Assembly (NCBI RefSeq): GCF_009727055.1
Contig: NC_052350.1
Location: 31,740,012 to 31,804,011 of the forward strand
Source of the DNA: Benincasa hispida
Taxonomy: Eukaryota > Streptophyta > Magnoliopsida > Cucurbitales > Cucurbitaceae
Reading direction: 5' to 3'
Length of the DNA: 64,000 nucleotides
Shown here one piece after another: positions 1 to 11,482 of this stretch. Position 1 is the first letter of the stretch. Every line of letters begins with the position of its first letter. A program made the translations under genes and the position numbers. The notes beneath the pieces were generated by a model. The model was given only the letters and a program-made list of their open reading frames with translations, did no database searches and was not told the origin of the DNA.

Positions 1-2216
1 TTGCACCATTTAATTCATCTAGCATGTCATCCAATCTAGGAATAGGATGTCGATAATTTATCGTTATTTTGTTGATGGCTCGACAATCAACACACAACCT
101 CCATGTTCCATCTTTCTTGGGCACTAAAATGACTGGAATTGAACAAGGACTCATGCTTTCTCGAACATAACCTTTACCCATGAGTTCTTCCACTTACCTT
201 TGAATTTCCTTGGCCTCGATTGGGTTGGTCCTGTATGCCGCCATATTTGGAAGCATTGCCCCGGGTATGAAGTCAATTTTGTGCTCAATTCCTCTTAAAG
301 GAGGTAGACCCGTAGGTACATCTTCATGTGGAAACATGTCATTAAATTCCTGCAAAAGAGATTTAAAAGCACTAGGCAAACCATCATTAGAGTTAGGTTC
401 AGATACTAAACACATTCCTTTGCACATAAGTACAAAGTTTGGTGCTTCGAATGAAAACGTATTCCTCTCTTCCCCTTTTCTCATAACTAAACTCACATTC
501 TTTATTTTTTCCTCAAAATCACTCTTTTTTCTCTCTTGATTTTCACTCACCTTTTGCAACTCACTTTTCTCTCTTTTTTCGCTCTTCTCCTTTAACTTAC
601 TTTCTTCTCTCCTCTCTTGATCCTCAAATTCTTTTCTTTTTTCTTTTTCTAATTTCACTTGATCGCATTGTACTTCATATGGAGATAATGGAAGCAAAGT
701 AAACTTCTTCCCATTCAAAGTAAATGTGTACTTGTTCAACAAACCATCATATGTGGCTTCTCTATCATATTGCCAAGGTCGGCCCAATAACATATCACCC
801 GCATGCATAGGTACTACATCGCAAAGAACCTCATCCTTATATCTTCCCAAAGTAAAAGAAATAAGAACTTGGGAGTTTACCTTCAATTCTCCTGTGTTTG
901 TTAACCATTGAAGTTTATATGGTATTGGATGTGGATGAGTAGTGAGTTGGAGTCTTTTTACAAGAAAGCTACTTACTACATTTGTGCAACTTCCACTATC
1001 AATCACCAAGCTACATGGGGTTCCTTCAATCAAACACCTTGTGTGAAATAAGTTCTCCCTTTGATCTTCAACTTTCTCCTCCTTGACTTGCACATTAAGT
1101 ACTCTTCTTGCAACTAAGGATATAGAGTTACCTTCTTCAATGGACTCATCATCAAAAGCTTCGGATTCTTCCTCAAGGCTGCCACCTTGTTCATCACATT
1201 CATCTTCAGAATCAATAATTCCATTTCTTATGACTGTGACTTTTTTATTAATACAATATTTGCTCATGTGCCCAAATCCTTTGCACTTCCAACATTGAAT
1301 GGAACTAGATTTCTCTCTTTCCTCCTTTGAAGCTTCATTCTTTTTCGTATAGGTGCTACCGGCTTCCACTCTTTTAAGAGCCACAAACTTCCCTTTTGCT
1401 TCACCCCTATTCACAAAACCATCCTTGTTCCAAACATTAGAATTTGAAAAGGTATTAGCTTTAGAATTATACCTCTTGGAATGTTCCTTTTCTTCTCTCA
1501 ATTGTTCTTCAATTTTGATTGCATAATGATACATATCTTCCAAGTATAGTTGAGGATATCTATCAACGATATGAGCAATTTCTTGATTTAAACCTCCAAG
1601 GAATCTAGACATGGTATCTTCTTCTTCTTCTGGAATATTTGCTCTTTCTATCAAAGTTTCCATCTCTTGATAATATTCAGCTACACTTTTTGTTCCCTAC
1701 CTCAAAACTTGCAATTTAGTTCTAAAATCTCTTTCATAATGTTTTGGAACATACCTCTTTCTCATGGCTTCTTTAAGTTCTTCCCAAGTTTCAATGGGAT
1801 CCTCCTCTTTCCTCTTTCTCTCAGATTTGAGATGTTGGTACCAATTTCCCAAATGGTTAGTGAACACAGCAATGGCAAGTCTCATCTTCTTATTCTCACT
1901 GAATGTGTTGCAATCAAACACATGTTCTATCTTCCTTTCCCATTCATGCCTTCGCATCTGACGTTCCACAAAATGGTGGAATTTTGAGCTTGATTCCACT
2001 ATCTCTATCTTCATAGATTCTTTCTCCTCGTCTAGGGTGCATATTATTTCTTCCTCTTCCTCTCATGTTTCCTCTTCCTCCAATTTGTCTTTCTTGTTCA
2101 ACTAAGTCAATTACTCCTTCATCTTCTTGTAAGACTCTTTGTTTTTGTGCCCTTCTTTCTTGCCTATCTTCCCTCATCATTTCCATCATGCCTTGAATGG
2201 CTTGAAGAATAGTCAT
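1..2216 (-). pseudogene. Ty3/gypsy gag-protease-RT fragment, broken
   Basis: Read on the minus strand, this runs from a gag N-terminus (about 2216) through the gag domain (around 2014-1697), a CCHC zinc knuckle (C-W-K-C, then x4-H-x4-C, near 1290-1250), an aspartic protease with the D-S-G triad in VIDSGSCTNVV, and into reverse transcriptase at 1-230 (VPKKDGTWR and [11 protein letters not shown] are readable). The RT runs off the window edge, so the element continues leftward. It is broken in at least three places: a frameshift in gag near 1960, an in-frame stop at 1697-1699, and an in-frame stop near 194-196 just before RT. The family assignment rests on domain order and the zinc knuckle, protease and RT motifs. 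It is a dead copy rather than a host gene. Confidence 0.93.
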
Positions 2217-3755
2217 ATTAGTATCTTGTACTTGTGGTACTCCTTCACCCTAATAAAAGGACCTCACCACACTTCTCCCAATTTCACTCAAGAACACTCG
2301 TGTTTATCACTCAAGGGTAAGCTTTTGGTACTAGGTCAAAGATGTAAGGGTTGGCTTATATTTTTGGTGCAATCTCACTAAAAGTTTGATAAAAAAAAAA
2401 TCATAATGATCAACTCTCACAAACTAAGATTAGAGTAAATAAACTTACACTAAAAATAAAACAATCTGGATTTTTTTTCCTCAAATGAATGACAAGAAAC
2501 TTTCATGTGCTTTGGATCTTTGATTTCTTTTTTTCTTTTTTTTCAGCTACTGTTTTTCTTCTTCTTTTTTTTTTTTTTTTTTTTGCTAATGTTTTTTTTT
2601 TTTTTTTGCTGACTTTTTTTTTCTTTAAGATCCAGGCTAATTTGAAGAAGTTTTGAAAGTAAAGTTGTAGTAGTCTTAACCTACAAGAGTAAGTCAAATT
2701 CTAATGGGAAAAAATAAAAGTAAAATAAATAAATTGAAACAAAGTAAGATAACACTTCTACAGGAACAATGCTATAGTCAAATGATAAGCTGCCGCTGTG
2801 GCCTTGTTGGATGCAAAGCTAAAGGTTCTTCTAAGGAATCCTTGCAACACTGTGGATCACAAAGAAGACTACTTAGATCGAACTTAAATAAATCTTATGA
2901 ATGATCACTGCTTAGATTCTAAGACAACTCACTCCAAAATTAGTATTGAAATCAAAAAACTAAAATCAATGAATTTGATTTAAAGATCAATCTAGAAGCA
3001 AAGATTGCTGGAAAGGAAAAATCTTCAGGGACACAATCCAAAAGGGTTAGAATAAGCACAGAGCTTTTTACTATTGATAATTTGAGTTTGAAGAACATAA
3101 AAGCCATTTATAGGTCAAATTGGTCTGGATGCAAGAAAACTCAAAAGTCATATTCAAATACAATTAATGCCAAATAATTTGTTAGAAAATATTTAAACCA
3201 TTTGAAACTTTGAAACATTGAATTGCATTACAAATTATAGTCCAAATGCAATCTAGAATGTAGAAAAGTCTTTAAATTATGCCCTTAAATATATCCTCTA
3301 TAAGGTGGCAAAGTAGATATGCCGTTTAACAGCTAAGTTTGACATTCACATTCGCCATGCCCATTGCACACTTTGAACAATATTTTGCTTTACGAAAATC
3401 TGCAACACTTTTTTTTTACCCAACATGTCATCTTCTAAACTTAAAAGGACTTTTCCATAGTCATCTTCATGTCATTGCTCTTCTTTGACCATTCTTGAAC
3501 TAACATTATATAAAACTTTGGTCTCAAAATTATTTGTCGGTTCTTGTTGTTGAATTTGCATTAAGTTTTTGAAGATGTCAATGTGAATGCTTCTGAATCT
3601 CTCTTTGTCTTGCTTCTTGTAATTGTCCTTTAGGCAACATGCATTAGTTCAATGGTTAAGTCATATCACCACCACTAAAGAGCCTCGAGTATTCTCGAGT
3701 GAAAACCCAAAGGTGGGCTTTGGTGAATTGGTAGAGGAAGAGGAAACACGAATCG
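2217..3755. other. Non-coding leader or LTR-like stretch
   Basis: No coding potential is visible. It probably holds the untranslated leader and LTR remains of the minus-strand gypsy copy beside it, but I could find neither a clean primer-binding site nor an LTR boundary. A T-rich low-complexity block (2521-2630) gives rise to spurious Lys-rich ORFs on the other strand. Confidence 0.5.
2521..2630. repeat. Poly-T/pyrimidine low-complexity tract
   Basis: Several long T runs are separated by short TTC or GCT interruptions. This is simple sequence, probably slippage-prone. Confidence 0.85.
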
Positions 3756-4950
3756 TTATAGGAATAAAAGCAAGTGGGAGGGAAAAAGACGCATATGGCA
3801 TAGCAGAAATGCCTTACGTTTAAGGAGGAGCCTAACAGGATCTGTAGGATTACTGAAGATCGTTAGGAAAGGTACACGATCGTTTAGATAAACCGGCACA
3901 CTATACGATCGTTTAGAGAAGCTATCTGATCGTGTAGAAAATAGAGTGCGATCGTTTAGCGCGAGGGAGACGATCATCTACACGAAGAGCGACTATCGTA
4001 TAGGTTCTCAGACAATCGTTTACTTCTACAACAGCGCGCTTAATCCTGAATTCTCTATCAGCGATCTACGAAAGACGATCAAAAATTAAAAAAAAAAATA
4101 TTTAATTCATCGGTTACATTAACCAACGCTCCACTAACTCATCTCCCGAACGGTGAAATTTGGGTTAATATTCTATATAATAACCAATTAATTAATTTAA
4201 ATATAATATACATCATATATTTTTATTATCCTATAATTGATATCACATTCACTATAGTATTTTCTCCTCTATCAATTTATATGAAAATATATTTCTACTT
4301 TCTCTCTAAAATATGTAATCTCATAACATCAGCCAATTAATATCAATAATAAGAAATTTAACCAGCCATCCAATTATATCATATAGTAGAATAGCCGATT
4401 TAACCCTCTATGTGTCATATTTGAAGCATTTCAAAATTAAACTCAAATACTGGTTCTCGACTTTATCCAAGCTACCCAGGGGACCTAATGGACCTGTGGC
4501 TCAAGCTTCCAACAATCCGTGAAATAGCTGACCTAAAACCTTTAGCCACGAGATCCAGCCATCTGTAACTGTCAGGGCATTCCACTAAAGACCAACAGCT
4601 GAACTCTTCTATACGCGAGATAATTTTTCTATGTCCATTGGATATAACCAATCATGAGTACGATGACCCTTCACAGAATGCTCGTAAGTATGCTAGGCCA
4701 ATTACCATTTTGCCCTGTAGTTACATCTCACTCCTTAAATACCACTGAATTCTCTAATGAACAATACAACATAGTCCAACTATGTATGAACACCTCTCGG
4801 GCCAAGAGAAGGTGTGTGGCACCACATCGTTCAAGCCCCAGAATCAGCCCTTAAGGGAGCTATCTATCTACTTACCCCTGCCTCGAGGAAGGAGTGAATT
4901 CCATCTTGTGTAGCTGAATTCCCAGCTTCCAAATCAGACGAATCCCCAAT
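3756..4950 (-). mobile_element. Truncated copia-type LTR (family copy, inverted)
   Basis: This is the reverse complement of the LTR family seen at 18990, 20823, 33776, 54300 and 58648. Shared landmarks include the block around 4480-4870 with GGACCTAATGGACCTGTGG and the region ending in ACACAAGATGGAATTCACTCC read on the minus strand. The 3' part (3870-4030) carries the family's degenerate ACGATCGTTTAG-type repeats. The copy stops abruptly near 4950, where gag-like sequence begins, so it lacks its first several hundred bases. Confidence 0.75.
3865..4030. repeat. Degenerate ACGATCGT-core repeats inside the LTR
   Basis: The core CGATCGTTTAG and variants recur at irregular spacing about seven times. 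The same motif class recurs at 22320-22550 and 54850-55030 in other copies of this LTR. Confidence 0.75.
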
Positions 4951-5130
4951 GTTTCTTGGCTAAGACCTCAAAAAGGCTTGCCAAGATGTACGCTCAAGCC
5001 TTTTCATTTTCTCATAACCAGCGTTCGTATGCCTCTCAAATATTTTGAGCGACATTTGAAGTGGGGACTTGAGGACACTCCTCAACAAGGATAAATCTCA
5101 GGTTATCAATGATCAGAATTATATTGATTG
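4951..5130 (-). pseudogene. Ty1/copia gag fragment
   Basis: On the minus strand this matches the gag reading seen better at 35753-36480 and 36591-37238, including the LAKKHEP-like and WKNTIN-like segments, but with frameshifts. Only the N-terminal part of gag is present, next to its leader (5131-7062). Confidence 0.7.
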
Positions 5131-7062
5131 TATTTTTCCAGGTTGTGTAATTATCACCGGTAAGTTTGTCGACGACAAGCATATTAAGAGTTGCAGAAGT
5201 CATATTTTTAAAGTTTACTGTAACATAAATTTATTTATATTAGTAATCCATGCATTACCCAATTTGGGTAAACCAATAAATTTTAGCAAAATAGCGTAAT
5301 GCACCATGTGATATTTATTTTGCAATGATGTTTCAGTGGGGCGGGGTAAAAGCCGCCTTAGGGTGATCAAGTACCTCCTCACTAAAATGAGACCATTTCA
5401 ACCATTAATTACAACAAAAAACAACTTTTTGTTCCTATAATTATCAGCCATCATTGTTTGATCCAAAAATTGTTAACTAGCTTAACATTTTCTTGTAAGT
5501 GCAACCTCACATTTTAGATTCTAGATTTTTGCCCCGATGAGCCAATCGCAAAGAAACCCGATTTGGGAAATAACTAAACTAGCCTTATCAATTTCTAGAG
5601 TTTGGGTAAACAACCATGCAAATATCATCCGTAGAGGGACATAAGCAAAGGTGCCTCAAGGCCGAGCATGAAAATTTACTACAAACTAATATGAGAGATC
5701 GTGAGATATATTGACACACATTTTTCTTGTAGCAATTTTATCTAATTCATCTTCCAGATCAGTGCCCAAGTAAAGGTGTTCCGTTTCTGTCACCTTAAAT
5801 ACCCCAGCCTAGACAGAATTAACCTTAGACAAAGATCCCTTATAGATACATTTGCTACAACTTTAATCCTTTATTAAAACCAATTTAATCCTATTAAACT
5901 ATTAAAAATCCTGAACTTATTTCTAATCTTATTAGAAAAACTATGAACTTAGGTCTATGTGAATCATATTTTAATTTTTTTTTTTAAATGATTTTAACCT
6001 AAGTGAGCATGCAACTATTTATTATTGATTTTAATTTCTAATTTAATTTAATTATAACAATTATATAAAATGAAATAAATTAAAACCAAACATTGCATGT
6101 GGAATCATACTTAGAAAATTATAACAATTATAAAATTAACTAAAATAATGATATGCTTAGTGCAATTGCAAATTTAATTTTCATTATTTAAACCTACATA
6201 ACCATTGTATATTAAAGTAATGATAATTTAAAATAAGATAACATTCATACATACATCTAACTATATATTATAACTCTTATGATATAAATGATGCATAACA
6301 ATGTTACTAATGCATGCAAATATATATTATAACAATTATAATGTTTATGATATTATATGATGCATGAGTATGCTATAATATTAAATCATGCAACTATATT
6401 ATAACAATTATAATGTTTATGGTATATGGTAAATAATGCCTAACCTACGGTGGAATTTTACTATATGGCATATATTATGACATATATAAAATAAATAAAT
6501 CATACATTCAATGCATATTTTCAATAAACAATTAGTTGAACCGGGATTGAACTCCTAAATAATTAATCAATTTAATATAACATTTATATTAATTTAATTA
6601 ATTAAATAACTATTTATTACAAAAAAAACTTCAAAACAAGTTGAACCGGTCCAGTCCCACGAACTGCAGTTGAACCGAACCTGCGAACCGTGCGAACTGC
6701 TCTAACCCCACAAACCGCACACAGACTAAATGCAACGCTCACCCCTTTCCCATCTTGAAGCGTATGTTTCCCTTCGTTTTTTTCTTTGGCCCCGTTTTCT
6801 CCAGAATTTCATCGAAAAAATCATGAACAATGCAGGCTTAATCAATAATCTAGTGCAAATTTATGCCCAAAACAATGGGCCCTTACAAACTAGTTTGCAA
6901 AAACAAAAACAAAAACAAAAAATCTATACGGTCCAACCCCAAAAATATCGAAAAATTGCAAAACCTCATTCATCAACATGAATTTCAGAACAGTAAATAT
7001 AATCTCACCATAAAAATTATAAATTAATTATGAAAACTGAGAAAATTGGGAATAAGAATGTC
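5131..7062 (-). other. Copia-type untranslated leader, inverted
   Basis: This AT-rich non-coding stretch is homologous in order and text to 32034-33475, 37239-37852 and 27407-29958. Recognisable blocks are the CACTAAAATGAGAC segment near 5385, the TTCCGTTTCTGTCACCTTAAATACCCC block near 5780, and a GAACCGG-rich block near 6640-6720. No gene is seen. Confidence 0.7.
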
Positions 7063-7077
7063 GCTCTAATACCAATT
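7063..7077 (-). promoter_or_regulatory. Retrotransposon primer-binding site (initiator tRNA-Met type)
   Basis: GCTCTAATACCAATT is, on the minus strand, a one-mismatch version of the TGGTATCAGAGC site complementary to the 3' end of tRNA-iMet. It separates the leader (left) from an LTR (right), as expected for a minus-strand element. Confidence 0.75.
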
Positions 7078-8590
7078 TAAGAACTGTAAAGTCCGAAGCG
7101 GAAGCAAGATCAGTACCAATTTTAGTTTTTCACAGAATGTAAAATATAGAAAATATAAAATATGCATTCTAAAATAAATTTTATTTTATAACATGTTTTT
7201 CAAAGAAAATACAGTGAAAGAATAATAGGATTTCCAAAATCCAACCTCTTGAAGACAAGATTCTTCATGTATTTCTTTTTCGGTCCAATCACGAATACTC
7301 TTGATCTCTCCTAAGGATCAAGAACACCATCGGCAACTCAAATCACCCATATGGTCCTTAACACTCAATTCCAATAGTAAGATTACTTACCTCAAATAGC
7401 AAGTCTAAATTAACAAGCAAACTAATCTGTCCTCGACAATGCAAAATCTTGAATCAAACCCTATGCATAAACCAAAATTTACTTCAACACGTAAAATTTA
7501 GTCCTAAAATACAAGTTCACCTTAAAACGTCTCCAAACTACTTAACCAAATAGTGGCTTGACCTAAGCTCACTCCAAAGCTTCGAACAATAATGTAATCC
7601 TTTGCACATTCCACAATAGGCATTAAAACCCACATTACAATGATTATATCAAGACCCAGAAGGATTCCAAAGTCTGATTATCACCTAAAAAAATCACCCA
7701 TATGGTCCTTAAACACTTGATGGTGATCAAGCCAATATTCTCCAAATCTTGAATCTAGAATTCCAATATTATGGGTTAATCAATCTGGACCAAAATCTTA
7801 GATGGCAACAATAAATCTCCAAGAAATTCCAAAAAAGAAAGAAACACTTACCCAAAATTGTCTTGAAACTAATCTCAAATTTGGTGAACACCTCAAAATC
7901 CTTCGATTCTATTCAACAGCGATTACAGACAAACCAAAGTTTCAAACAACGATCCAACCGTTCAAAATGAAACTCTATATGTCCCGGACGGATTGACCAA
8001 ATTTTAGCACGATCCAACGGTTCAAAATCTAGCATCAACAATTTTTTAAAAGCTGTAGCTGAAAAATCAAATTGCTTTCTCTCCGATTTTCTGCATCTTT
8101 TCACTCTCCTTTAATTTCGAAAATTTCCAATTCTTTCGTTTTCTTTTTTTTCAAATTTTAAAAATACAAATAAAATATTTTATCACAATATCTCGAAAAT
8201 CTCTAAAAATTCTATTAAATTAATAAATCAATTAACTTCTCAAATTACCTTAATTTAGGCTTCAAAAATCAAAATTAATGACATAAAATCCATCGATTTG
8301 ATACAAATTAAATTCTTTCAAATATTTAAATCAGTTTAAAACCACATAAAATTAATTATCTCCTTAATTGTTTTAAGTTGGCTCCAAAATCCAAAATCAA
8401 AATCAAAGTAGGCAAAATTCAATATGTTCAAGATAATTAGTTTGAATATCTAATCAATTAAATTCAATTTAACCAATAAAAGCTTTTCAATTATTTCAAT
8501 TTAATCCTTATTTCCAAAAATGAAAAGGAAATTAAAACTCAATAATCTTAGATAACTAACTTAAATTTTCTTAAAATTCGAGATGTTACA
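7078..8590 (-). mobile_element. LTR beginning TGTAACATCTCG (minus strand)
   Basis: This is bounded on the left by the primer-binding site and on the right by the reverse complement of a typical LTR start (TGTAACATCTCGAATTTT). Length is about 1.5 kb with no ORF of note. It is the 5' LTR of the minus-strand element whose leader lies at 5131-7062. A matching 3' LTR is not seen in this window. Confidence 0.65.
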
Positions 8591-9779
8591 ATTATTATAA
8601 CAATCGAAGAGCTATTCAAATTCCTCATAGTGATGTTTTCCATGAAAGATCAAATACATCGAGTATTATTTCCACTTAGTTTGTCATAATCTTCAAAGCA
8701 AAGCGCTACTATAATCCATCTCCACTATAGAGTAGCCACAAATATCTTCACAAAAGTATTGTAACATGGTTGTTTCACTTAGTTAAATTGATCTCTACCT
8801 TACCACCTTGAATTTGAGGGAGTGTATTACTATATATTGAACTTAAATTAGCAAAATTTGAATCTTCAATTTAAGTTTACTCACACAAGATTTCCTAAAA
8901 AACGTGTTTTGTGAAGATGAACTTGTGCTTATGTTGATTTTGGAGATGAACTTGTGCTTATATTGATTTTATGTAAATGTTCGATTTCCAGTACTTGAAT
9001 CAAATACTCCTATAGTTTTCTTTGTTGAATGCATACGCTTGAGAAGCTAGTGTGAATACTCTTGAAATCTCAAATTAATGTTGGTATCTTCTTACTTGTA
9101 TCTTGGAGGAATTTGAAGCTTCAAAAATTTAAAGAGCATTTTGATTGTAAAGAAAATTATCTCTATACTCTAAAATCTAAAATTTCCAAATCTTTCAAAT
9201 GAAAGAAAACTCATCTATTTATAAAATTCTCATGTGGGCTTATTGATCCATGTACCTAGCCCTTAGGCCCAACAAATTTTATTTTGGACTTGGTTGACCT
9301 TTTGCTCAAATTAAGTCTATTTTTTTTGTAATTCAATCGAACTTCAACCCAAATATTAATATCAAATTTAACCAAATTATCTATCGATTCAACAATCACA
9401 ACAAAAACACGATATCATCAAGATTTACAACTTATCTTTAATTTCAATTTTTGACATGTCCATTTTTAATTAGTCTTAAATTTAATCATCAATCTTTTCA
9501 TTAACGTGATAAATAATTTGTCATTGATCCAAACTTTCTCGTTCAACAAGGCTAACTAGCCAATAACACATGCAATTTACATGAAATATATATTTTGAGG
9601 TAGTATATAGCAAAGAAGTTTAAAATATATATATAGTACCTAGAGAAAAAAAAAGTTCAAAATATTGTAACTATTGAAATATATCTTTTACATTGTTTAA
9701 ACTAAATAGTTGTAACAATTTAAAGAGAAACAAAATAGAACTTAATGAAATTTTAAAAAGTAAGGGACATGATCATTCA
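8591..9779. other. Intergenic, no gene seen
   Basis: AT-rich sequence with scattered retroelement remnants. GAGGGAGTGTATTAC near 8816 resembles a polypurine tract followed by an LTR start, and there is a short direct duplication around 8915-8975. No ORF has protein-like composition. Confidence 0.5.
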
Positions 9780-10135
9780 TTCAAACATATTTTCACCGTT
9801 AGATCATGATGTTGCTATATTCAAGACCCACCAATATACAAAAGAATACATCGCTTCATCATCATCATGTAACCACTTTTAGTTATAATGGAGGAAATGG
9901 AGTTATCTCCACCATTTGATCGCGATGTTCAATATCTATAGTCTAGATCACACCCACATACAAGAAAAGATATACCACATAGTCATCTACCCAAATAGTT
10001 ATAACAGGAGAAAATAGGTTATTTGTTCAAACATATCTCCACCACTAAATCAAGACGCTTCATATCTACGGTCTTGATCACACATTTACATGAAAGAATA
10101 CATTATCTCACACGTAACTACTTTTACCTAAATAG
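9780..10135. repeat. Three degenerate tandem copies of about 118 bp
   Basis: The units start near 9780, 9897 and 10016. Each contains a TTCAAACATAT or TCTCCACC block, an ATCxxGAxG(C/T)T block, a TCACACxxACAT block and an (A)GTTATAA block. Divergence is high, so this is an old array. Confidence 0.6.
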
Positions 10136-11040
10136 TTGTAACAAATGACAAAATAGAAATTATTAAAAAAATGTAAAAGTAAGATGGGGATGATAAGATT
10201 CTCCACTCAAACGGGATGTATAGAAGGGAAGAACTAATTGGAGGGAAAAGAAAAAGAAATTTATTTTGATACCATAAATTCTTCTATACTTCATGTATTT
10301 AGTCACCTGAAAAAGAAATTCTTATATACTTCATGTATTTAGTAGTCACCTGAATTATTGACTGTACAATTATAAATTTATTCAACAAAATACTCAATTT
10401 GATACCAACTATATCAAACTTCAAAAGAATATTGTCACGAAACAATGTGACATTGTTCAAGTCTTAGTTTGCACATCTCAAAACTATCATAATCATTGGA
10501 AAAGAAACCTATTAGAATGTTGGACAAAGATTGAGACTTAAATGCCGACATAAAGACATTTCAATGGAAAATAGTCATCATCTTAAAATATAGATCTTAG
10601 ATACATTTTTTTTCTCTCATTTATTGACATTATGTGAAGTGAGGGAATCAAGTTCGAGATTGATAGGAAAGGTACTATATCAATTGAGCCATGCTCATTT
10701 AGGCGAACCATTCAATTTGTGTGTTAGAAGTTATAAAAATGTATTAGAAAAGAAATTAAAACTAAATGTAAGATAGTTGATTAGTATGAAATGTAAAGGC
10801 ATGGGTTTAGTTTAGTTGTTAGGGGTGTTGTATTAAAAAGAGAGTGTTTCGGGGAGGTGGTGTGTTTGATTCAACATTCATCCCTTTTTTTAAAAAAAGA
10901 AAAAGAAACAGAAATGAAAATCCCGGGTTTTTCTGTGGTTCCATTGAAAGAAGAAAAAAAAGGGGAAAAGAATTCCATTCAAATCTCCCTAAAATTCTCC
11001 ATCCTAAAAACTCCCCCAAAAATTGTTTTCTCTTTCCCCC
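10136..11040. other. Upstream region of the kinase gene
   Basis: Non-coding. It holds a short direct duplication of the TATACTTCATGTATTTAGT block at about 10290-10345. Part of the promoter must lie here or just downstream, but no TATA box could be assigned with confidence. Confidence 0.4.
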
Positions 11041-11057
11041 AAAAACTATTGTATTGT

Positions 11058-11181
11058 ATGTTCCCACGATCCTATGGCTTCTTCTTCTTCTTCTTCTCGT
11101 TCTTCATTAATCGCACTTAATTTTTTGGTGTCTCATTCCCCAAATTTCTTCCCCATCTTCTGTCGCCGGGTCCTTCAATAA
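11058..11181 (+). other. Upstream ORFs in the putative 5' leader
   Basis: ATG at 11058 opens a 20-residue ORF ending at 11120. ATG at 11074 opens an overlapping 35-residue Ser-rich ORF ending at 11181. Another ATG at 11232 opens a 15-residue ORF ending at 11279. They lie in CT-rich, leader-like sequence ahead of the kinase start. Whether they are transcribed depends on the unknown transcription start. Confidence 0.4.
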
Positions 11182-11279
11182 CTTTGGAGGACCCAGCGTC
11201 CTCTTCCATTACCATTCTTCCCCCCATTTCCATGACATTCCTTCTCTTCTTCTTCTTTGCCAAATCCACTGCTCCTTGA

Positions 11280-11320
11280 TTTTTTTTTTTTTTTTTTTTG
11301 TTATTATTATTATTATTATT
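11280..11320. repeat. Poly-T followed by TTA microsatellite
   Basis: About 19 T residues, then a run of TTA triplets (11301-11320), directly upstream of the kinase coding start. Confidence 0.9.
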
Positions 11321-11393
11321 TGGTTTTTTGTATTTTTTTTCCAGATCTGGGGGATTTAATTGAAGCAAGAGAAAGGAGTTTGAAAGGAGGAGA

Positions 11394-11449
11394 ATGATGA
11401 GTTGCTTTCCGTGTTTTTCGTCTCAGAAGAGCAAGAAAGGGATTGATAA

Positions 11450-11482
<33 letters not shown>

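Noticed and set aside
3632..3700. Possible tRNA (TTCAATGGTTAAG-like string)
   Set aside because: No cloverleaf can be formed: acceptor and T arms are missing.
10819..11368. Several ORFs of 80-90 residues before the kinase
   Set aside because: CT/AG-rich leader sequence with microsatellites; low-complexity Phe/Lys/Asn frames without domain signal.
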